From an uncultured Desulfosoma sp. (GTDB taxonomy: Bacteria; Desulfobacterota; Syntrophobacteria; Syntrophobacterales; DSM-9756), in NCBI GenBank assembly GCA_937960435.1, contig CALGPN010000022.1, positions 1-39,568 of the forward strand: DNA of 39,568 bases, written 5' to 3'. Of the stretch, positions 8,438 to 15,972 are shown piece by piece; positions within the stretch are counted from its first letter, which is position 1; every line of letters begins with the position of its first letter. The notes under the pieces are model-generated. The model did no database searches and had not been told where the DNA came from. It was given only the letters and a program-made list of their open reading frames with translations. The translations under genes and the position numbers were made by a program.

Positions 8438-9835
8438 TTATCCCGTGAAATCCCGACCGGCTCTCCCTTTGACGCGGCCACGAGCCTCCCGAGCTTGCCG
8501 TTTCAGGGCCTCCAGGTCGTCCACCGTAAAATCCGCCCGCCTGCAGGCAAAAAAGGAATTGTTGTGGGTCAAAGGCTCCTCTTCCAGGGGAAAGCCGCTT
8601 GAAGCCACGGCCTTTCTCCACACGGCGGTTCCAGGAATCGGAGAAAACTCCGCCACATAAGGCAAAACGCCCGCCTTTTTCACAAACTCGATCCCCTCCG
8701 CCACCTCGTCAGGCCTCTGGTCGGGAACCCCGGCCAAAAGGTAAACGCCGACCTGGTCCGGAGTGAAACCCGCCCGGTCGAGCGCCTCCACGGCTCTGGA
8801 GAACATGTCCAGCTCCACTTTGCCGCCCCACTGTTTCTGCCGCTCCGAGCGGGTGGTTTCCAAGCCCAGCCTGAGGGTGACAAAGCCGCTTTCGAACAGC
8901 AGACGGCACCATTGAGGATCCACAAGGGCGCGCACATGAAGGGCGTTCGGGGTGTGAAACCGAAAAGACAAACCGGCTCTGCGGAGCTTTTCGGCAAAGT
9001 CCCGAAGAACCCCCCCGCCCGTCAACAGGAGGGCGTCGTCGTAGAAAGCGAAATCCCGGATGCCGGTCCTTTCGTGAAAAGCGACCACGTGGCAAAAGAG
9101 GCGTTTCGACGAAAAACGGATTTTTTGGGGCTGGAGCACCCCTGAGGCGCAGTAGGGGCATCGGTACGGACACCCAAGGGTCAACAGCATGACCCCGTAG
9201 GTGGGGTGCGGGATAAAATCCAAAGCGGGCGGCGGAGCTTCCGATAACTGAAACCACGCCGTCTTGTTTTTGAGCGAAAAGTCGAAGGTCTCCTCCAAAG
9301 CAACGGCCACCCGGCCCAAGGATCCGGAAAAGACGCGATCGGCGCCGGTTCGGCGCCGCGCATGTTCCGGGCACAAGCGGGCGTAAATTCCCCCGAGCCA
9401 TACGGGAACCCGGGGGAAAACGTCCTTGACTTGGGCGATGGTTTCCTGCACGCCCGGATACCAATAGGTCATGAGGCTCGTGACACACACCAGATCCGGC
9501 TTGGGTAAGGCGGCGAGCTTCTTTCGAAAACTATCCGGATGAATGCCGTAACGAAAGAAGGGGCGATTCATCCCGGCCAGAACCTCCGGGACGGGGATGG
9601 GCGTTTTGGGATATTTCCCCGTGCCGAAGGCGTCATCCCGGCCCGGCATGACGCCTGCTCGTCCTTCGGTGTCCGGATCATGCCGATCCAAACAGTCGAT
9701 AAAAAACACCCGACACCCGCCTTCCCGCAACAGAGCGGCGATAAGCAACAGTCCCAGCGGCTTGGCCCACAGGTCGTAGGCCGCAAAATCCGTGATCCAG
9801 GGGTTGATGAGGAGCACCGACGGTTTTCGAATCAT
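8438..9835 (-). CDS. B12-binding-domain radical SAM protein
   Basis: A 465-residue protein. The N-terminal 150 or so residues form a Rossmann-like cobalamin-binding domain ([10 protein letters not shown]..., [15 protein letters not shown]). The radical SAM cluster motif CPYRCPYC lies near residue 225, followed by a TIM-barrel region with [10 protein letters not shown] and a closing segment resembling the HemN/elongator class. The DxHxxG B12 motif is not evident, so cobalamin may not be bound base-off. Members of this group include methyltransferases and ring-contracting enzymes; the substrate cannot be deduced. Strong ribosome site GGAAGGAGAG before the ATG at 9835. It diverges from dtd. Confidence 0.88.
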   Translation of the reverse strand: MIRKPSVLLINPWITDFAAYDLWAKPLGLLLIAALLREGGCRVFFIDCLDRHDPDTEGRAGVMPGRDDAFGTGKYPKTPIPVPEVLAGMNRPFFRYGIHPDSFRKKLAALPKPDLVCVTSLMTYWYPGVQETIAQVKDVFPRVPVWLGGIYARLCPEHARRRTGADRVFSGSLGRVAVALEETFDFSLKNKTAWFQLSEAPPPALDFIPHPTYGVMLLTLGCPYRCPYCASGVLQPQKIRFSSKRLFCHVVAFHERTGIRDFAFYDDALLLTGGGVLRDFAEKLRRAGLSFRFHTPNALHVRALVDPQWCRLLFESGFVTLRLGLETTRSERQKQWGGKVELDMFSRAVEALDRAGFTPDQVGVYLLAGVPDQRPDEVAEGIEFVKKAGVLPYVAEFSPIPGTAVWRKAVASSGFPLEEEPLTHNNSFFACRRADFTVDDLEALKRQAREARGRVKGRAGRDFTG

Positions 9836-9863
9836 CGGAAACTCTCCTTCCCGTCAAAACCGT

Positions 9864-9891
9864 TTGCCAATGGAAGCGCGGCTTATATATC
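9864..9891 (+). promoter_or_regulatory. Possible promoter of the dtd cluster
   Basis: TTGCCA (9864-9869), a 16-bp spacer and TATATC (9886-9891) lie about 45 bp before the dtd start codon, in the divergent gap with the radical SAM gene. Confidence 0.45.
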
Positions 9892-9933
9892 TTGGTTGCG
9901 TGGCCGAGGTCAAAAATGCGGGAAGGAAGTCTC

Positions 9934-10383
9934 ATGCGGGCTGTCGTCCAAAGGGTTTCCAAAGCCTCCGTCGAAGTCAACGGGCTCACCGTCGGATCCA
10001 TCGGGCCCGGCCTTTTGGTCCTTGTGGGGGTGGGACAGGGGGATACGGAAGAAGACGCCCGCTATCTGGCGGAAAAGATCGTCCATCTTCGGATCTTTCC
10101 CGACGCCGACGACAAGTTGAATCGCTCCGTCCTGGACATCGGGGGCTCCGTTTTGGCCGTGTCCCAGTTCACCTTGTGGGGCGATTGCCGCAAAGGCCGG
10201 CGTCCTTCCTTTGTGGACGCGGCGCCCCCCGATCGGGCAAGAGTCCTCTACGAGGCTTTCCTCCACGCCCTGCGCGACCGTGGCGTCCCCGTGGCCACAG
10301 GCCTTTTCCAGGAAACTATGGCGGTGCACTTGACCAACGACGGTCCGGTCACAATCCTTTTGGACAGCCGCAAGAGCTTTTGA
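9934..10383 (+). CDS. dtd: D-aminoacyl-tRNA deacylase
   Basis: A 149-residue protein from the ATG at 9934 ([13 protein letters not shown]), preceded by the ribosome site GGAAGGA. It carries the two DTD signatures: [17 protein letters not shown] in the middle and [11 protein letters not shown] at the C-terminus; the latter supplies the Gly-cisPro motif that excludes L-amino acids. Function: hydrolyses D-aminoacyl-tRNAs in the cytoplasm, removing mischarged D-Tyr and similar and also Gly-tRNA(Ala). Normal length. First gene of a four-gene plus-strand run. Confidence 0.96.
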   Translation: MRAVVQRVSKASVEVNGLTVGSIGPGLLVLVGVGQGDTEEDARYLAEKIVHLRIFPDADDKLNRSVLDIGGSVLAVSQFTLWGDCRKGRRPSFVDAAPPDRARVLYEAFLHALRDRGVPVATGLFQETMAVHLTNDGPVTILLDSRKSF

Positions 10384-10418
10384 ACCAAACGCGCACCCTC
10401 TCATCTTCAGGAGAAACC

Positions 10419-10967
10419 ATGAACGAGAAAAATCAGCACACGAGCCAAGAGAACACGCCGAAGCCTGCGGTCACCGGGGAAGAAACGGGGATATTCGTGG
10501 ACCGTGAAGGAGACTGGTTTTACGGTGAGCGGCCCATTTTCCGAAAAGAAATTCTGGAAACCTTCTACGCCTCGCTGCGCCTTCTCGACGACGGCCGTTA
10601 TGTCTTGGAATGGCAAGGACGGCTCTACCCTATCGCCGTCGCCGACACTCCCTTTGTCATCACGCGGGTCGATCGTATCACCAACGGCGCCGAGGAAACC
10701 CATATCCTGCTGACCTTTAAGCACCTCGAGGGCACGGAGCCCCTGGACCCGTCCACCTTATGGGTCGGCCGAGACAACGTGCTCTACTGCCGCGTGAGGC
10801 ACGGCCGCTTCCCCGCCCGATTTTCGCGGCCGGCATACTACCAAGTGGCGCAATGGATCGAGCCGGTGGATAATGATCGGTTCGCCCTGCGCCTCGGCGA
10901 TCGACTCTACCCCATCGCCCAATCGACCGAACACGATGCCGCCTTTCGAAAAGACGGTGCAGCCTAG
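10419..10967 (+). CDS. DUF1285-family protein
   Basis: A 182-residue soluble protein starting MNEKNQHTSQEN at 10419, with ribosome site CAGGAG 8 nt upstream. The core features GIFVDREGDWFYGERPIFRK near the start, then RYVLEWQGRLYPIAVADTPF, and a second half with YPIAQSTEHD near the C-terminus. These match DUF1285, a two-lobed beta-rich family of unknown function. The GRLYPIA and DRLYPIA copies reflect an internal repeat of the fold. It sits 35 bp after dtd. Confidence 0.75.
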   Translation: MNEKNQHTSQENTPKPAVTGEETGIFVDREGDWFYGERPIFRKEILETFYASLRLLDDGRYVLEWQGRLYPIAVADTPFVITRVDRITNGAEETHILLTFKHLEGTEPLDPSTLWVGRDNVLYCRVRHGRFPARFSRPAYYQVAQWIEPVDNDRFALRLGDRLYPIAQSTEHDAAFRKDGAA

Positions 10968-10993
10968 CGGGGCGCCCTTGGCGGATCTCCATC

Positions 10994-11662
10994 ATGCGTC
11001 TTTTGACCGTTTCGGATGTGACGTCACCGGAACTCTTTCCGGTGGCCCACCCAGAGCTCTTCGAACCGCTGGATGCCGTTTTATCCTGCGGGGATGTTCC
11101 GCCTGAATACCTGACGTATCTCGGGCATTTCTTCCGCGTGCCCGTCTACTACGTCCGGGGCAATCACGACATTCGGTATTGCCGCCGGCCGCCTCAGGGC
11201 GCCGTAGACGTCCACGCCCGCCTGGTGAACTTCAAGGGCCTTCGCCTCCTAGGGTTCGAAGGATCCATGTGGTACAACGGCGGCCCGATGCAGTATACGG
11301 AAGCCGAGATGCGCCGGATCCTTTGGAAGACGCGCCCCATGATCTGGTGGCATGGCGGTGTCGATATGGTCATCGCTCACGCGCCGCCTCGGGGCTTCGG
11401 CGATGGGGACGATCCATGCCACCAAGGGTTCCGGTGCTTTGTCCGCTTAATTCGCACCCATAAACCCCGATGGTTCATCCACGGGCATGTGCATCGAGCG
11501 TTTCACGATCCGTCTCACAGGGTGATGCGGCTTGAAGAGACGAACATCCTGAATACTTTCGGCTGGCACATTGTGGATATCGACGATGCGACGATTCCTG
11601 GAAAAGATCGGCCTTTGGACGGCCCGGCCCCCAAAGGACCATGGCGCCGCTTGTTTTCATGA
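10994..11662 (+). CDS. Metallophosphoesterase
   Basis: A 222-residue calcineurin-like phosphoesterase. Metal-binding motifs visible are SD at residues 7-8, CGD near 33, GNHD near 56, IAHAP near 130 and GHVH near 170. The His of the usual DxH first motif is replaced (SDVTSPELF), as I recall from a subset of this family. The substrate is unknown. The start has only a weak ribosome site (GCGGATC). The 3' end overlaps the next gene by 77 bp or more in another frame. Confidence 0.85.
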   Translation: MRLLTVSDVTSPELFPVAHPELFEPLDAVLSCGDVPPEYLTYLGHFFRVPVYYVRGNHDIRYCRRPPQGAVDVHARLVNFKGLRLLGFEGSMWYNGGPMQYTEAEMRRILWKTRPMIWWHGGVDMVIAHAPPRGFGDGDDPCHQGFRCFVRLIRTHKPRWFIHGHVHRAFHDPSHRVMRLEETNILNTFGWHIVDIDDATIPGKDRPLDGPAPKGPWRRLFS

Positions 11663-12665
11663 GCTTCAAGAAAAAAACGGCGCTTTTGAATGCCGCGACC
11701 GCGGAGTACGCACCGTCCCTCTGGCCAAGATCGTGGGCAGTGTGGGACGATACCATGACTTCGATGAACGATTCCACCTGAGAAGCCAAGCCTCATCGGA
11801 ACGGTTCGAACAGATCAAGAACGCCATGCGTCGCGGGACGGTCTTCCCACCGGTCAGGCTGTGGCAGATTCGTGACGCGTATTACGTGGAGGATGGAAAC
11901 CACCGCGTGGCTGCGGCCAAGGCTCTGGAGCACGACGAGATCCTCGCCCATATTGTGGAATTTATCCCCTCGGGCGACAATCTCCAAGACGCCCTCTACC
12001 GGCAGAGAGCTCTTTTCCTGGACCAAACCGGCCTCCACGCGGACATCACCCTCACCGAACCCGGCCAATACGAACGGCTCTCCGCCCAAATCCGGCGCCA
12101 CCACCATCATCTCCAGGCAACGGAACGCGCCGATATTACTTTTCAGGAAGCGGCCAAGGACTGGTACCAGTATATTTATCGGCCGCTGACGACGCTCCTG
12201 TCCAGAGCGCGCCTCACCCAAGGGTTTCCCGGCCGCACCACGGCCGACCTTTACGCCTATGTGTCCGTAAGGTTGTGGGAAAAAGGCGAGAGACGTCACT
12301 ACGGGATCGGCCTTAACGAAATCCTGCCCGACGATATGGAGGCCTTTCGGGAAAAAATGAAAAACGCCGACGCACAGCATTACCCCGAAATGCAGCGGAC
12401 CATCACGGCCTTTGTCCTCATGAACGTTCAGGCGAAAAAGGAAGAAAAAATCGTGGAAAAGCTGTTTCGGCTGGATGAAGTCCACGAAGTGCACAGCGTC
12501 TTCGGCGATGTGGACCTCCTGGTCAAGGTGCAGCTCCGGCGAGATCTTCTCAGTTCCGACGCCGAAACCATCTCGCAGTTCGTCCACGAAAACATCCGCC
12601 AGATCGACGGCGTCATCGCCACCAAAACTTTGATTCCGGGCACATCCCGAATCAAAGAGAAGTAA
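11586..12665 (+). CDS. ParB-like domain protein fused to an Lrp/AsnC-type RAM domain
   Basis: About 359 residues from the ATG at 11586 (MRRFLEKIG); an ATG at 11571 is an alternative. Residues 45-130 read as a ParB/sulfiredoxin-like domain: VPLAKIVGSVGRYHDF, then VEDGNHRVAAAKAL, with the GNHR signature of ParB and DUF4032-type proteins. A middle helical part contains HHHH and DWYQYIYRPL. The last 85 or so residues (from AFVLMNVQAKKEE to TKTLIPGTSRI) match the Lrp/AsnC ligand-binding (RAM) domain. No helix-turn-helix of Lrp type is visible. Function unknown; a ligand-sensing regulator or ATPase-like switch is a guess. It overlaps the phosphoesterase gene. Confidence 0.8.
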   Translation: MRRFLEKIGLWTARPPKDHGAACFHELQEKNGAFECRDRGVRTVPLAKIVGSVGRYHDFDERFHLRSQASSERFEQIKNAMRRGTVFPPVRLWQIRDAYYVEDGNHRVAAAKALEHDEILAHIVEFIPSGDNLQDALYRQRALFLDQTGLHADITLTEPGQYERLSAQIRRHHHHLQATERADITFQEAAKDWYQYIYRPLTTLLSRARLTQGFPGRTTADLYAYVSVRLWEKGERRHYGIGLNEILPDDMEAFREKMKNADAQHYPEMQRTITAFVLMNVQAKKEEKIVEKLFRLDEVHEVHSVFGDVDLLVKVQLRRDLLSSDAETISQFVHENIRQIDGVIATKTLIPGTSRIKEK

Positions 12666-12756
12666 GGAGCCGCCGTGGAGGCCGGCCACGTGCAGCCCCA
12701 TAATCGCCCATGGGTTCGAGGTCCTGTCTCGAAAATAAGAAGACGTGTCCGCGAGG

Positions 12757-13356
12757 CTAGGGCTCCGCGAGCACTTCCTGAGGAATGGTCACGTGAATGA
12801 CCCCCCGAAAGTCACCGGCCCCGTATCCCCGGGCGCGGTCTCCGGGGTAGAGCGCGTTTAGAGCGTTTCTGACATTTTCCGGCATTTTCTCTTCCGAACC
12901 ATGGCAGGTCAAGCAGAGTCCCCCGGTGCGGATCGGTTCGAAATAGTGGTAGGCTTTGTTTTGTAAAAGCAACACAGGCTCCATGGGCGCTTCGGCCTTC
13001 ACCCGGGCCTCCAGATCGGTGAGAATTTTCTCCTCAAAGGCGTCGGGACGATTCATTTCGTTGCGCCACCGGAGGCTTGTGCGTTTGATGGTCATGGCCG
13101 GCAATTCCATCTTTTGAGGGATGTCCCGAGTCAACAACAACGCTTTCTGAGAACACACCCGGATGGCTTGCCCCGGCCCCCCTGCCTGGAGGGCGGCGGT
13201 CAGTTCTTCCTTCAAGACCCGCTGCAACTCCGCCGCGGCATTGGCTCCCAACTGCCGGGCTTTCTCATCTTGGGGCACACTTTCCGCTGCCCCAAGGGTC
13301 ACCACGGCCACAAAACCCAGCCCAAGGATATGTTTCACTAAGCCGCTGAGCCTCAT
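12757..13356 (-). CDS. Periplasmic Tll0287-like (DUF3365) heme-domain protein
   Basis: A 199-residue protein with an N-terminal signal peptide (hydrophobic HILGLGFVAVVTLG, likely cleavage after AAES) and one c-type heme motif, CLTCH, near residue 150. The upstream region (AIRVCSQKA, MTIKRTSLRWRNEMNRPD) and the closing YGAGDFRGVIHVTIP match the Tll0287-like/DUF3365 heme sensor domain. No transmembrane output domain follows, so it is a stand-alone periplasmic cytochrome, possibly a redox or gas sensor. Good ribosome site GGAGG before the ATG at 13356. Divergent from the rhodanese gene. Confidence 0.85.
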   Translation of the reverse strand: MRLSGLVKHILGLGFVAVVTLGAAESVPQDEKARQLGANAAAELQRVLKEELTAALQAGGPGQAIRVCSQKALLLTRDIPQKMELPAMTIKRTSLRWRNEMNRPDAFEEKILTDLEARVKAEAPMEPVLLLQNKAYHYFEPIRTGGLCLTCHGSEEKMPENVRNALNALYPGDRARGYGAGDFRGVIHVTIPQEVLAEP

Positions 13357-13418
13357 GCCGATTCCTCCGTATAAAGAGTCTCCTCATCCAGCATGTTATC
13401 CTCATTCAATTTTGTCCG

Positions 13419-13451
13419 ATGATTGACAGGAGCAAAGTTCTTGTCAATAAT
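13419..13451. promoter_or_regulatory. Symmetric divergent promoter with a 7-bp inverted repeat
   Basis: On the plus strand TTGACA (13423-13428), a 17-bp spacer and AATAAT (13446-13451) point to the rhodanese gene. On the minus strand TTGACA (13442-13447), a 17-bp spacer and AATCAT (13419-13424) point to the heme protein gene. Both come from one palindrome, ATTGACA-N13-TGTCAAT (13422-13448). Confidence 0.6.
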
Positions 13452-13493
13452 TCTTTGGGCGTGCGGGGAAAAGGATCCACAAAGGAGGGAACA

Positions 13494-14069
13494 ATGAAAC
13501 GACGCGCGTCGATCTGGGTTTCCATGTTGGTCCTTGTGGCTTTTTCGGCGGCAGCTTTGGCGGCGGACGTGCCGTCCGATGAAAAGAAGAGAACGAGCCT
13601 CAACAAATACGTCACCGCCTTGGAAGCCTACGAAATGTGGAAGGCCGATCCTCAGAAGGTGGCGATCCTGGATGTGCGAACCCCAGAAGAATATGTTTTC
13701 GTGGGACATCCTGCCATGGCCGTGAATATCCCCTCGGAAGTATGGACCGGCAAGTGGAGCGATGAAAAGAAAGATTTTCCTCTTGCCCCCAACCCGGACT
13801 TCGAAGCCCAAGTGAAAACGCGGTTCAAAACCGACGATACCCTCCTCGTCATTTGCCGATCAGGCCATCGCAGTGCCGCAGCCATCGAGCGTCTGGTCGC
13901 CGCGGGTTTTACGAATTTGTACAATGTTGTCGATGGATTCGAAGGGGATAAGGTCGCCGATGCGGAAAGTTACTTCAAAGGTAAACGAATGAGGAACGGA
14001 TGGAAAAACTCCGGGGCTCCTTGGACCTACGACTTAGACCCGAATCTGGTTTTTATGCAAAAACCGTAA
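13494..14069 (+). CDS. Secreted rhodanese-domain protein
   Basis: A 191-residue protein from the ATG at 13494 with a strong ribosome site (AAAGGAGGG). It has a signal peptide (hydrophobic stretch ending ALAAD). The rhodanese domain starts with VAILDVRTPEEYVFVGHP and carries the active-site loop CRSGHRSAA at about residues 122-130; the catalytic Cys is present. It should act in the periplasm as a sulfurtransferase or persulfide carrier. It shares a palindromic promoter with the heme protein to its left, suggesting joint regulation. Confidence 0.9.
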   Translation: MKRRASIWVSMLVLVAFSAAALAADVPSDEKKRTSLNKYVTALEAYEMWKADPQKVAILDVRTPEEYVFVGHPAMAVNIPSEVWTGKWSDEKKDFPLAPNPDFEAQVKTRFKTDDTLLVICRSGHRSAAAIERLVAAGFTNLYNVVDGFEGDKVADAESYFKGKRMRNGWKNSGAPWTYDLDPNLVFMQKP

Positions 14070-14094
14070 CCTCTTTTCTTCCCCCCACGCCTCT

Positions 14095-14484
14095 TCATCC
14101 ATAGCCCAGCTCTTCGAGCCGCTCATCGCTCAACCCCAATGCGTGGGCCACTTCGTGAACCACGGTCAGTTCAATTTCTTCCATGAGTTCTTCCCGCGTG
14201 GAACAAAGTTCCTCCAAAGGTTCTTGAAAAAGATAAATCGTGTCGGGATAGAGCGGCGGATCCGTCACATGGCGTTCGGTGAGCGGGATGCCGTCATAAA
14301 GGCCCAGCAGCGTCTCCCCGGGAGGCACACCGACCTCTTCCAACATCTCGCGAGTCGGCCGCCGTTCCACCGTGATCACCATGTTCTCTAAATGCCGCCG
14401 GATCTCCCAAGGGATGCGCGCGACGGCCTGTTCCACCAAAGTGTGGAACTCTTTAGGGCTGAGCCGGATTCTTTTTGGAGCCAT
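14095..14484 (-). CDS. Small zinc metallopeptidase family protein (COG3824 type)
   Basis: A 129-residue protein from the ATG at 14484 (MAPKRIRLS), preceded by GGAGG. It has the zincin motif HEVAHALGL (HExxH) near the C-terminus, with a following acidic SDERLEELGYG, matching minimal gluzincin-like peptidases. The conserved LLGLYDGIPLTER and IYLFQEPLEE stretches upstream fit the same family. Peptidase activity in this family is, as far as I recall, predicted rather than shown. It may be co-transcribed downstream of the DUF362 gene (57-bp gap). Confidence 0.85.
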   Translation of the reverse strand: MAPKRIRLSPKEFHTLVEQAVARIPWEIRRHLENMVITVERRPTREMLEEVGVPPGETLLGLYDGIPLTERHVTDPPLYPDTIYLFQEPLEELCSTREELMEEIELTVVHEVAHALGLSDERLEELGYG

Positions 14485-14540
14485 GAGCGTTCCTCCAGAG
14501 GAAGCGTACGAAAGCATGGTCCGGGGGATAACCCCGCAGG

Positions 14541-15866
14541 TCAATGCACCTGGAAAAAGGCCTCGTCGAATTCAGGGCGTCCGGCGTACCTTTTCAGGAA
14601 CCGCCCGGGATACACTGCATGGCTTTTCAGCACGGCCGGATCCATGACAATGCCGGCCTCGTGAAAGGCCCGCGCGATCTGTTCGGGCTTGGGAGGACAG
14701 CCGGGAACGGCGATAGGGTGCGCAATGGACGGGTTGTCCCGATGGCGTTGCGTCATGCATCTGCCCAAGAGGATGGTGTGCTTTTTCCCGGGACTCGGAT
14801 TCATAGCCTTTCCGGTGAGCACCTCCACATCGTCCCAAGGAGTCCCTTGCCACGCGCGGGCGATGGCCGTCAGCACCAGCCCGTTCATGAACGAGCAATA
14901 GGTGCACAGGGTGTCGTCGTATTTTCGGTAGTGGACGCCGCGAATGCCCATTTTGGCCATGGCCTCCGGAAGGCTCCCGTCGGCGTTATAGTCAAAGCCG
15001 TAGGCGTGGGGACGCCGCAGAGCTTCCGGGGATTCTCCGACGACCCTGATGTCGCTGAGATCGGTGGGGCGACCGGCGTCTTCCGCCGCGTAGACCAGAT
15101 GGGGCACGTCACGGACCCCATACCCCAAGAGAAAGGCGCCGACCATATCCGCCGAAAGGATGTCCCGGGAGGCCGTCAGGACCTCCATCCGATGGGCCGT
15201 GCCATCAAAGGCGGGCCCCCTTTCGTTGCTGAAAATGCCGTCTATGACGGTGAAGATCGGGGGCAAGGCTTTCGGCAGAGCGGCCACCATACGGTGCAGA
15301 TTCCAGTGGGGATCGGGGCTGTGGCAACGTTTGCGCGAGGGGATATCGATGAGTCCTTTGAGATTCTTGATGCCGAGGCTCACCACGGTTTGGGCATGGG
15401 TTTTGAGCACCGGAAGATCCACGATGAGGTCGCTATCCAAAGCGTCCACATTAAAAGAAAGCTCCACCCCGTCGGCAACGGCCGTCTTTCGAAAAGGCCT
15501 TTTGAACACATCCACCAGCGTGACGCCGTAGCGTCGAACCACGGTTTCATACCCTAGGGCGCGAAAGGCGTCGTCGGCCAACGTTTTGTCCTTGGGATCC
15601 AAACGGACCATCCCTTCCCCGATCCGGATGGTACCCACCCCCGCATCCCGAAGGCACCGCACCACATCTTCCACCACCCGGGAGGTGGTGATGACCCCCC
15701 ATTTGGGAAACACCGTCGCCGACGTCCAACAGACAATATTCGGTTTGATGAAGACTCGGGTATCGGGTCCTACGGATCCCCACCCGCCGGCGGATTCCAC
15801 CGCCGCCGCCACCGACGCGTAGGGTTTCTCATACCGTACGAGCCCTACCCGAAACGTCCCGTGCAT
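14541..15866 (-). CDS. DUF362-domain protein
   Basis: A 441-residue protein. The N-terminal part has the DUF362 core: VFIKPNIVCW, IRIGEGMV, DLPVLKTHAQTVVSLGIKNL. The C-terminal part holds cysteines in TLCTYCSFMNG and VPGCPPKPEQIA; the latter resembles motifs near iron-sulfur sites in other redox proteins. No classical CxxCxxCxxxC ferredoxin motif is visible, unlike many DUF362 relatives. Clear ribosome site GAAGGAGG before the ATG at 15866. Function unknown; family members have been linked to anaerobic redox chemistry. Confidence 0.85.
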   Translation of the reverse strand: MHGTFRVGLVRYEKPYASVAAAVESAGGWGSVGPDTRVFIKPNIVCWTSATVFPKWGVITTSRVVEDVVRCLRDAGVGTIRIGEGMVRLDPKDKTLADDAFRALGYETVVRRYGVTLVDVFKRPFRKTAVADGVELSFNVDALDSDLIVDLPVLKTHAQTVVSLGIKNLKGLIDIPSRKRCHSPDPHWNLHRMVAALPKALPPIFTVIDGIFSNERGPAFDGTAHRMEVLTASRDILSADMVGAFLLGYGVRDVPHLVYAAEDAGRPTDLSDIRVVGESPEALRRPHAYGFDYNADGSLPEAMAKMGIRGVHYRKYDDTLCTYCSFMNGLVLTAIARAWQGTPWDDVEVLTGKAMNPSPGKKHTILLGRCMTQRHRDNPSIAHPIAVPGCPPKPEQIARAFHEAGIVMDPAVLKSHAVYPGRFLKRYAGRPEFDEAFFQVH

Positions 15867-15972
15867 TCATCCTCCTTCGCGTGAGCCGCTTGCCTAGGTA
15901 TCCTCAAACTCGGTCTTGCGGCGCTGCGCCGCCTCTATGACTGAGGGACATTCATGAGGGAGCCTATGGGCT

